A stretch of 5,672 nt of DNA from Odoribacteraceae bacterium (GTDB taxonomy: Bacteria > Bacteroidota > Bacteroidia > Bacteroidales > Marinifilaceae): positions 1 through 5,672 of the forward strand of contig JAIRKS010000158.1 of assembly GCA_031259905.1 (NCBI GenBank). The letters are read 5' to 3'. Position numbers and translations under genes: made by a program. Positions within the stretch are counted from its first letter, which is position 1, and each line of letters starts with the position of its first letter. Shown one piece after another: positions 1 through 5,672 of this stretch. The notes under the pieces are model-generated. The model searched no databases and was not told where the DNA came from. It saw nothing but the letters and a program-made list of their open reading frames with translations.

Positions 1-73
1 CATTGCTTTGTCTAGCGTAGACATTGCTCTGTCTAGCGTAGACATTGCTCTGTCTACGGTAGACAAAGCAATG
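1..73. repeat. Tandem 21-bp palindromic repeat array with inverted end
   Basis: Three tandem 21-bp units lie at 1-21, 22-42 and 43-63. Each begins CATTGCTYTG and runs into TCTA-N3-TAGA. Units 1 and 2 differ at one base; unit 3 has CGG instead of GCG in the centre. Joined to the next bases, each unit forms TGTCTA-N3-TAGACA (9-23, 30-44, 51-65), so three identical-armed palindromes sit 21 bp apart, about two helical turns. The array ends with CAAAGCAATG (64-73), the exact reverse complement of the first ten bases. As a result 43-56 pairs with 60-73 (14 bp, one mismatch, 3-base loop), and 1-14 pairs with 60-73 perfectly. The window starts at the first base of a unit, so more copies may lie upstream. 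It could be a dispersed intergenic repeat or a multi-site operator; the sequence does not decide. Confidence 0.85.
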
Positions 74-228
74 CCGGCAGCCAATCGCGCGGCGGCGGGT
101 AGCGGTTATTTCCTGAGAAACCCCGGCACATGCAGGCGCGTTTGCCCTGGCGGATTCCCCCGGATTCTTTTGAAAACAAGAAAACCCGGTTATCTTCGCG
201 TTCGCTTACTTTGAAACAAGATTTTTTG
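74..228 (+). other. Non-coding leader upstream of the GH31 gene
   Basis: These 155 bases separate the repeat array from the preferred start of the glycoside hydrolase gene. The hydrolase frame is open back to an ATG at 130, but the extra 33 residues are polar, resemble no domain, and would place a lipoprotein signal peptide inside the protein. I therefore read the stretch as non-coding. Its 3' part is visibly more AT-rich than the genes. No hairpin followed by a T-tract and no tRNA-like fold was seen. Confidence 0.6.
168..198 (+). promoter_or_regulatory. Possible Bacteroidota-type -33/-7 promoter
   Basis: TTTTG at 168-172 resembles the -33 element (TTTG) and TATCTTCG at 191-198 matches the -7 element TAnnTTTG at five of six fixed positions, with an 18-base spacer. 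Transcription would start near 203-206, about 25 bases before the ATG at 229. A second -7-like octamer, TTACTTTG at 206-213, has no good partner at the expected upstream distance. These motifs are short and degenerate, so chance matches are likely. Confidence 0.3.
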
Positions 229-2370
229 ATGAAAAAACATTCTTCTCTCCTGCTGGCGGTCGCGGCTTTCGTCACCGCCTTTTTTCTCCACGCGTGTCGC
301 GCGGACGATCGTTCCCACGCGTGCGGCGCGGGGATCGCTGTTTTCTACCCCGCGACGTTCGATAGCGTCGGGTTACTCCCCTCGCTGGCCCTCGTCGCCG
401 AGCCATCGCGCACCGGTACTCTCCCGCGGGGATGGAAAGTGAAACCCCTTTTCAGCGTCGAGCAAGGGAAAAACGTGATCACCATCCCCGTCGGCAAGGA
501 CGTCGATCTCTACGGCACGGGTGAAGTCGTCGGGGCATTGCGTCGCAACGGCACCAGCACCACGACGTGGAACCTGGACAACTACGTCTACGCCCTCAAC
601 GAGGGGAAAAACCTCTACCAGTCGCACCCCTGGATTCTCGGCGTTCGTCCCGACGGCAGCTCGTTCGGGATTCTCGTCGACAGCCCCTGGCGGCTCGAGA
701 TCACCCTCTCCGACACCACGCTCGTCACCACCGAAGGGCCGGCTCCCCGCGTCCTCGTGATCGAACGGGACGACCCGGCGAGCGTCGTCAAGGCCCTCGG
801 CGAGTTGACCGGGAAGATCGAGATGCCGCCGCTATGGGCGCTGGGATTCCAGCAGAGCCGCTGGTCGTACTTCCCCGACGCGCGCGTCAAGGAGATCGCC
901 GACGAGTTCAGGAAAAGGAACATCCCCTGCGACGTGATCTGGATGGACATCGATTACATGGACGGTTTCCGCGTCTTCACCTTCGACCCCGCCCGCTTCC
1001 CGGAGCCGGCGGCGCTGAACGATTACCTGCACGAGAGTGACTTCAAGGCCGTGTACATGATCGACCCGGGGATCAAGAAGGATAGCCTGTACGACGTGTA
1101 CCGCCAGGGAACGGACGGCGATCACTGGGTCAAGGACAAGGACGGCCGCGAGTTTAACGGCCCCGTGTGGCCCGGCGCGTGCGCCTTCCCGGATTTCACG
1201 CGACCGGAGACGAGGGAATGGTGGACGGGCCTCTACGAGGATTTCCTCTCCACGGGCATCGACGGCGTGTGGAACGACATGAACGAGCCGGCAGTCTTCC
1301 GCGTCGAATCGCACACCATGCCGGAGGACAACCTCCACCGCGGCGGCGGCGTACTCCCTCCAGGGCCTCACGCGCGATACCATAACCTCTACGGCATGCT
1401 CATGGTGAAAGCCACGCGGGAAGCGCTCATGAAATACCGCCCGGGCAAACGCCCCTTCGTCCTCTCTCGCGCCAACTACATCGGCGGGCAACGATACGCC
1501 GCCACATGGTCGGGAGACAACGCCTCCAGGTGGGAACACCTCAGGATGTCCATCCCGATGACCCTCAACCTCGGTCTCTCCGGGCAGCCTTTCAACGGGG
1601 CCGACATCGGCGGGTTCGGCGGCAGCGCCCGTCGCGACCTCCTCGCGCACTGGATGGCCGTCGGCGTCTACTACCCCTTCGCGCGCAACCACAGCGTCCA
1701 GAATTCCGCCGACCAGGAGCCGTGGGCCTTCGGCGAGGAGATCGAGAACGTCTCGCGGAGGGCCATCAACCGTCGCTACATGCTGCTCCCCTACCTCTAC
1801 ACGCTCTTCCGCGAGGCATCCGTCACGGGGCTACCCGTCGCGCGCCCCCTCTTCTTCGCCGACACGCGGGACACCTCCCTGAGGCGCGAGGAACAGGCGT
1901 TCCTGCTGGGACAGGATCTCGTGATCGTGCCGCGCTGGGCCAAAGCCCCCCGGCTACCGCGCGGGGCGTGGGAAAACTTCCGCCTGGAGGAAGACGAGGA
2001 CGACGGCTACCAGCCGCTGCTCGCCATCCGTCCCGGGGCCGTCATCCCCGTCAACAAGGTCATACAATCCACGGTCGAGTACACCACGGACTCCATCACG
2101 CTGCTCGTTAATCCCGCGGACGACGGGACGGCTACCGGTCTTCTCTACGACGACGATGGCGACGGCTACGGCTACAAGAACGGCGACTTCGCCCTCCATC
2201 GCTTCACCGTCTCGCGGCGCGGCGACAATGCCCTCGAACTCGACGTCGAACGCGTCGAGGGAACGAGAGATACCCGCCGGCAGTACAGGATCGGGTACGT
2301 CAACGGGGGCAAGATCCGCTACTCCGCGTGGGCCGACGACACGACGCGCGTCTTCCCCCTCGTCCGCTAA
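229..2370 (+). CDS. GH31 family alpha-glucosidase-like lipoprotein
   Basis: A complete 713-residue glycoside hydrolase family 31 protein, expected to release sugars (most often alpha-glucose) from non-reducing ends with retention of configuration. Residues 1-23 form a lipoprotein signal (MKKHSS, hydrophobic core, LHAC lipobox with Cys23). The next residues are RADD; acidic residues just after the cysteine favour surface export in Bacteroidota. An N-terminal beta-sandwich (about 30-198) precedes the catalytic barrel (from about 199), which starts PPLWALGFQQSRWSY. The conserved WMDIDYMDG lies at 238-246. Asp350 in WNDMNEP is the predicted nucleophile and Asp430 in WSGDN the predicted acid/base; Arg414, RYAATW (422-427) and His488 (RNHS) are also family positions. 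The C-terminal beta domains contain the YDDDGDGYGY loop from residue 640. Start 229 is chosen because it opens the signal peptide; ATG 130 is less likely. Family assignment is firm, but exact linkage (alpha-1,4, alpha-1,6, or xyloside) cannot be read from sequence. No SusC/SusD genes adjoin it on the downstream side. Confidence 0.93.
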   Translation: MKKHSSLLLAVAAFVTAFFLHACRADDRSHACGAGIAVFYPATFDSVGLLPSLALVAEPSRTGTLPRGWKVKPLFSVEQGKNVITIPVGKDVDLYGTGEVVGALRRNGTSTTTWNLDNYVYALNEGKNLYQSHPWILGVRPDGSSFGILVDSPWRLEITLSDTTLVTTEGPAPRVLVIERDDPASVVKALGELTGKIEMPPLWALGFQQSRWSYFPDARVKEIADEFRKRNIPCDVIWMDIDYMDGFRVFTFDPARFPEPAALNDYLHESDFKAVYMIDPGIKKDSLYDVYRQGTDGDHWVKDKDGREFNGPVWPGACAFPDFTRPETREWWTGLYEDFLSTGIDGVWNDMNEPAVFRVESHTMPEDNLHRGGGVLPPGPHARYHNLYGMLMVKATREALMKYRPGKRPFVLSRANYIGGQRYAATWSGDNASRWEHLRMSIPMTLNLGLSGQPFNGADIGGFGGSARRDLLAHWMAVGVYYPFARNHSVQNSADQEPWAFGEEIENVSRRAINRRYMLLPYLYTLFREASVTGLPVARPLFFADTRDTSLRREEQAFLLGQDLVIVPRWAKAPRLPRGAWENFRLEEDEDDGYQPLLAIRPGAVIPVNKVIQSTVEYTTDSITLLVNPADDGTATGLLYDDDGDGYGYKNGDFALHRFTVSRRGDNALELDVERVEGTRDTRRQYRIGYVNGGKIRYSAWADDTTRVFPLVR

Positions 2371-2416
2371 CAAACAATCCCCGGCGGTCGTGCCCGACGC
2401 GTTACCTTGTACCTAA

Positions 2417-2433
2417 CAATTAAAAAAAATCAC
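2417..2433 (+). promoter_or_regulatory. A-rich translation initiation region
   Basis: The bases before the GTG at 2434 contain an eight-A run (2422-2429) in otherwise GC-rich DNA. Bacteroidota ribosomes rely little on Shine-Dalgarno pairing, and A-rich leaders promote initiation there, so this supports a start close by. The 63-base gap after the GH31 stop has no convincing terminator hairpin, so read-through from the upstream gene is possible. Confidence 0.4.
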
Positions 2434-4467
2434 GTGAACACACACCTCATCACCATCGCGTGCATCCTCTCGTGGTGCACCGTGGACGCTTTCGCCCAGG
2501 GCGCGAGCGACACCCTCACCCTCCACCTCGACGAGGTCGTCATCTCCGCCAAGGAGACCGCGCCGCGCGAACGAACACCCGCCGCCATCTCGACCCTCAC
2601 CTCCAGGGAACTCGACCGGGACGGCGTTCGCTCGCTCAAGCAACTCGCCTCGCGCGTCCCCAACCTGTACATGCCCGACTACGGGTCGAAGCTCAACTCC
2701 CCCGTCTACATCCGCGGGATAGGCTCCCGGACAGGCTCGCCGGCAGTGGGGCTATACGTCGACGGCGTGCCATACTTCGACGCCACCTCCTTCGACTTCC
2801 ACCTCCTCGACATCGCCTCCGTAGAGATCGCCCGCGGGCCGCAAGGCACCATGTACGGGCGCAACACGATGGCAGGAATCATCCACGTCACCACCCGCTC
2901 CCCCCTCCGGGACACCGGCGCGTCCGCCAGCCTCCTGGGGGGAAACCACCGGCACGTTAGCGCCTCCGCCTCCGGCGCCTACCGCCTCCACCCGCGTGCC
3001 GCCCTCTCCGTCGCCGGCAACTACACCCACCGCGACGGCTACGTCCGCGACCGACACGACGGGGAACTCTCCGGCACGCGCGACGACCTCTCCGCCCGCG
3101 CCCGCCTGCAGCTGCTCCACCGCGCTACCACCCGCTCCGACCTCCACCTCGCCGCCGAGAGATCCCGCCAACAAGGATACCCCTACGGGAAGATCACGGA
3201 AGGGAAAATCAACCCGCCCGAACAGGATGAACAAGGCTCTTACGCCCGCGACATGTTCGTCGCCGGGTACACGCTCGCCGCCGGGCCGTTCCGCGCCGTC
3301 ACCGGCTACCAGTACTTCAAGGACAAGCAGGCCGTCGACCAGGACTTCTCGCCCGATCCCTTCTTCTTCGCCACCCAGGTACAGGGCCAGCGCGCCGTCT
3401 CGCAGGAACTCATCGCCCGCGTCGACCGGCACGACAACTACCGGCAAGTCTCCGGCATCTTCGCCTTCGCGCAATGGCTCGACAAAACCGTCAACGTCTT
3501 CACGCGCCCCACCGGTGCCCGCACCGTCTCCCTACACCAGCACTTCACCCGCGGCATCGCCGCCTACCACCAGTCCACCCTCGACAACCTCCCCCTCCCC
3601 GGACTCTCCCTCTCCGCCGGGCTGCGCGTCGATCACGAGGTCGCCCGCCAGACCTCCCGCGTCGACACCGTCGTCGCCGCCCCCGTCACCCTCCGCTTCC
3701 TCGAGCTACTCCCCAAGATCTCCCTCGGCTACTCCCGCGGCGGGCAAACACTCTACCTCTCCATCGCCAAGGGATACAAAACAGGCGGCTTCAACGCCAC
3801 CTTCAGCAACGACGACGAACGCGTCTTCCGCCCCGAAACCAGCTGGAACTACGAGGCAGGATACAAGCTACACCTCCCCCCGCGCGCCTCCCTCGCCGTC
3901 GCCCTCTTCCATATCGACTGGCACGGGCAACAAATCACGCAAATCATCACCCTCCCCAACGGCACCAGCGGCAGCCTCGTCCGCAACGCCGGGCGCTCCT
4001 TCTCGCGCGGCGTCGAGGTATCGCTCGACATCTCCCCCGTCGAACGCCTCGACATCGACCTCGACATCGGGTACACCGACGCCCGCTTCAAGGATTACCT
4101 CTACAACACCACCACCGGCGAGCGATACGACGGCAACCGTGTCCCGCGCGTCCCCGACGCCACCCTCTCCGCCGGCATCACCTACACCCTCCCCCCGCGC
4201 CTGCCCGAAATACAACTCGGCGCACGCTACACCGGCACCGGCAGGATATTCTGGCAAGAAGACAACCTCGAACGACAACCTCCCTACTCCCTCCTCGACG
4301 CCAGCGCGTCGCTCCGCCTTCACCGCGTCACCTTCTCCCTCCGCGCCGCCAACATCCTCGACGCGCGATACGCCGTCTACCGCTTCGACATCGCGCAACT
4401 CCGCGCCTCCTACGCCCAGGCCGGTCGCCCGTTCACCGTCGACGCGGGCATCACCATCGACTTCTAA
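2434..4467 (+). CDS. TonB-dependent outer-membrane receptor (siderophore/porphyrin type)
   Basis: A gated outer-membrane channel that takes up a scarce ligand using energy from TonB-ExbB-ExbD. From the GTG at 2434 it is 677 residues, usual for the iron/cofactor receptor class. Residues 1-21 look like a Sec signal peptide (hydrophobic 5-17, cleavage after AFA). LHLDEVVISA (30-39) is a plausible TonB box. The plug spans about 45-158: PVYIRGIG, VGLYVDGVPY, then VEIARGPQGTMYGRNTMAG (130-148) and IIHVTTRSP. The remaining ~510 residues alternate in the manner of a 22-strand barrel and end in Phe677 (ITIDF), the usual assembly signal. The CarboxypepD-like N-terminal domain of SusC proteins is absent, so glycan import is unlikely. 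Siderophore, heme, porphyrin or corrinoid are possible ligands; sequence alone does not choose. Alternative starts are TTG 2407 and ATT 2419, both adding Lys-Lys before the hydrophobic core. The next gene begins three bases after the stop, indicating an operon. Codons end overwhelmingly in C. Confidence 0.92.
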   Translation: MNTHLITIACILSWCTVDAFAQGASDTLTLHLDEVVISAKETAPRERTPAAISTLTSRELDRDGVRSLKQLASRVPNLYMPDYGSKLNSPVYIRGIGSRTGSPAVGLYVDGVPYFDATSFDFHLLDIASVEIARGPQGTMYGRNTMAGIIHVTTRSPLRDTGASASLLGGNHRHVSASASGAYRLHPRAALSVAGNYTHRDGYVRDRHDGELSGTRDDLSARARLQLLHRATTRSDLHLAAERSRQQGYPYGKITEGKINPPEQDEQGSYARDMFVAGYTLAAGPFRAVTGYQYFKDKQAVDQDFSPDPFFFATQVQGQRAVSQELIARVDRHDNYRQVSGIFAFAQWLDKTVNVFTRPTGARTVSLHQHFTRGIAAYHQSTLDNLPLPGLSLSAGLRVDHEVARQTSRVDTVVAAPVTLRFLELLPKISLGYSRGGQTLYLSIAKGYKTGGFNATFSNDDERVFRPETSWNYEAGYKLHLPPRASLAVALFHIDWHGQQITQIITLPNGTSGSLVRNAGRSFSRGVEVSLDISPVERLDIDLDIGYTDARFKDYLYNTTTGERYDGNRVPRVPDATLSAGITYTLPPRLPEIQLGARYTGTGRIFWQEDNLERQPPYSLLDASASLRLHRVTFSLRAANILDARYAVYRFDIAQLRASYAQAGRPFTVDAGITIDF

Positions 4468-4470
4468 CCC

Positions 4471-5672
4471 GTGAACCCCGTCGACTGCATCGTCATCGGG
4501 GGAGGGATCAGCGGCATATCCCTCGCGCGCCACCTCGGCGCCGCCGGCAAACGCCCCCTCGTCATCGAAAAAGAAGACCGCGCCGGCGGCAGGCTCCAGA
4601 CCCGCGTCACCCGCGACGGCTTCCGCGTCGAGGCCGGGGCGCATACCTGCTATAACGGCTACACCTCCCTCCTCGCCATCACCCGCGAACTCGGGATCAC
4701 CGCCGGCATCCGCCCGCTCGCGCGCCTCCCTTACCTCCTCGACCGCCAGGGCCGGCTCGCGCCCCTCTTCCCCTCCCTCCCGCTCCTCTCCATCTGCCTC
4801 AACGGGACGAAAGCCCTCTTCCTCTCGAAGCAAGGCAAGAGCGTCAACGACTACTACCGCCGCGTCCTCGGCGCGCGCGCATACGATCGCGTCTTCTCGC
4901 GCGCCTTCCGCGCCGTCATCTGCCAGGAGGCCGGTGACTACCCCGCGGCCATGCTCCTCAAGAAAAGAAAGGAACGCGACAAGGAGTTCCCCCGGAAATG
5001 GACCTTCGACGGGGGATTACAACCGCTCGTCGAGCGCGTCATCGAGCGCTCCGGAATACCCGTCGCGACCTCGGACGCCGCCACCGCCATCCGTCGCGAC
5101 GGCGACGCGGGATACATCGTCGAGACCGCCACCGGTCGCGCCTACCGTTCCCGCGCCGTCGCCCTCGCCGTCGACCCCGCGACGGCTGCCGCCCTCCTGC
5201 ACGACGTCGCCCCGGCCGCCGCCGCGCTCCTCGCCACCGTCCCGGTGGCCCGCGTCGACTCCCTCTCCCTCGTCGCGCGACGGGAAGAGCTACTCGCCCC
5301 CCCCTTCTCCGGCGTCATCCCCCTCGGCGACGATTACTTCTCGATCGTCTCCGCCGACCCGGTCGGCCAACCCCTCTACCGCGGCTTCACGCTCCACGCC
5401 GCCGCGGGCCGCCTCTCCCCCGGCGAGCAACTCTCCGCCGCGCGTGCCCTCGCCGGCATCCCCCCCGGCGCGATCGTCGAGACATGGCACGCGCGCCACG
5501 CCCTCCCCTCGCCACGCGTCGAGCACGTCAACCTCGCCGCCCGCCTGCTCGCCGCGACGCGTCGCTCCGGGATTTACATCACCGGCAACTATTTCTTCGG
5601 TCTTTCCATCGAGGACTGCGTCAACCGCTCCCGCGAAGAGGCCACCCGCTTCCTCGACGAGGCCCTCCTCTC
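4471..5672 (+). CDS. FAD-dependent oxidoreductase, protoporphyrinogen oxidase-like (3' partial)
   Basis: The frame is open from GTG 4471 to the window end: 400 codons plus two bases, with no stop seen. The start is set by the Rossmann fold, which begins at once: VDCIVIGGGISG (4-15) with the GxGxxG dinucleotide loop, VIEKE (31-35) ending the second strand with the ribose-binding acid, and AGGRL (38-42), the GGR motif of the flavin amine oxidase family. FDGGLQPLVE (179-188) resembles the GGLQ region of protoporphyrinogen/coproporphyrinogen oxidases. ITGNYFFGLSIEDCV (370-384) matches their C-terminal FAD-binding segment, so only a few residues are probably missing. There is no signal peptide; a cytoplasmic or membrane-associated enzyme is expected. 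HemY-type oxidases are usually about 450-500 residues, so this one looks short, and a related desaturase or amine oxidase is possible. It follows the receptor gene by three bases and is surely co-transcribed, which hints at a role in handling the imported ligand, for example porphyrin oxidation in heme metabolism. That link is inference. Confidence 0.8.
   Translation, partial: MNPVDCIVIGGGISGISLARHLGAAGKRPLVIEKEDRAGGRLQTRVTRDGFRVEAGAHTCYNGYTSLLAITRELGITAGIRPLARLPYLLDRQGRLAPLFPSLPLLSICLNGTKALFLSKQGKSVNDYYRRVLGARAYDRVFSRAFRAVICQEAGDYPAAMLLKKRKERDKEFPRKWTFDGGLQPLVERVIERSGIPVATSDAATAIRRDGDAGYIVETATGRAYRSRAVALAVDPATAAALLHDVAPAAAALLATVPVARVDSLSLVARREELLAPPFSGVIPLGDDYFSIVSADPVGQPLYRGFTLHAAAGRLSPGEQLSAARALAGIPPGAIVETWHARHALPSPRVEHVNLAARLLAATRRSGIYITGNYFFGLSIEDCVNRSREEATRFLDEALL

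Noticed and set aside
1..73. CRISPR array
   Set aside because: Units abut with no unique spacers, and the unit is only 21 bp.
43..73. Rho-independent terminator of an upstream gene
   Set aside because: The stem is long, but it is not followed by a T-tract on either strand, and the stem belongs to a tandem repeat.
8..214. Small open frame that reads the repeat as heptapeptides (SSVDIAL, SSVDIAL, STVDKAM)
   Set aside because: The periodicity comes from a 21-bp DNA repeat whose palindromes suggest a nucleic-acid role; the rest of the peptide is featureless and overlaps the hydrolase leader.
130..228. N-terminal extension of the hydrolase from ATG 130
   Set aside because: It would bury a good lipoprotein signal peptide behind 33 polar residues of no recognisable type.
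832..1692. Long antisense open frame within the GH31 gene
   Set aside because: It mirrors the coding bias of the hydrolase; the translation is low in complexity and matches no family I know, while the sense frame carries all catalytic motifs.
2752..3474. Antisense open frame within the receptor gene
   Set aside because: Gly/Val/Glu-rich shadow of C-ending codons with no recognisable domain.
229..4467. Starch-utilisation-like polysaccharide locus (hydrolase plus SusC/SusD)
   Set aside because: The receptor lacks the SusC N-terminal domain and no SusD-like gene is present in the window.
2996..4655. Two long + strand open frames overlapping the receptor (2996-4474 and 3474-4655)
   Set aside because: Their products are Ser/Thr/Pro- or Arg/Pro-rich, as expected from shifted reading of C-ending codons; the receptor frame holds the real plug and barrel.
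3868..4833. Antisense open frame spanning the end of the receptor and start of the oxidoreductase
   Set aside because: Same shadow effect; it runs across the junction of two well-supported genes.

Overview
The window comes from a GC-rich Bacteroidota-type genome, probably Bacteroidales-like; I cannot fix the genus. The reasons are a lipoprotein-type glycoside hydrolase, a TonB-dependent receptor, start regions without Shine-Dalgarno sites but with A-rich stretches, and a weak match to the Bacteroidota -33/-7 promoter pattern. Codons end very often in C, most strongly in the second and third genes.

Layout, all genes on the + strand. Bases 1-73 hold a compact repeat: three 21-bp units in tandem, each centred on the palindrome TGTCTA-N3-TAGACA, closed by an inverted copy of the unit's start. 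Bases 74-228 are a non-coding leader with at most a weak promoter. Bases 229-2370 encode a complete 713-residue family GH31 alpha-glucosidase-like enzyme with a lipoprotein signal and both catalytic aspartates. A 63-base gap with an A-rich tract follows. Bases 2434-4467 encode a complete TonB-dependent outer-membrane receptor of the siderophore/porphyrin type (no SusC-type N-terminal extension), with an uncertain start codon. Three bases later, 4471 to the window end encodes an FAD-dependent oxidoreductase of the flavin amine oxidase/protoporphyrinogen oxidase type, cut by the window edge near its C-terminus.

The receptor and oxidoreductase are almost certainly co-transcribed and may work together. 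A reasonable but unproven idea is uptake of a porphyrin, heme or similar cofactor across the outer membrane, followed by flavin-dependent oxidation in the cytoplasm. The GH31 enzyme would act on alpha-glucosides in the cell envelope and has no SusC/SusD pair in view, so its link to the other two genes may be only positional. I see no RNA genes, CRISPR array, insertion sequence or phage genes. The strongest candidates for something not described are the palindromic 21-bp repeat and the receptor-oxidoreductase pair.
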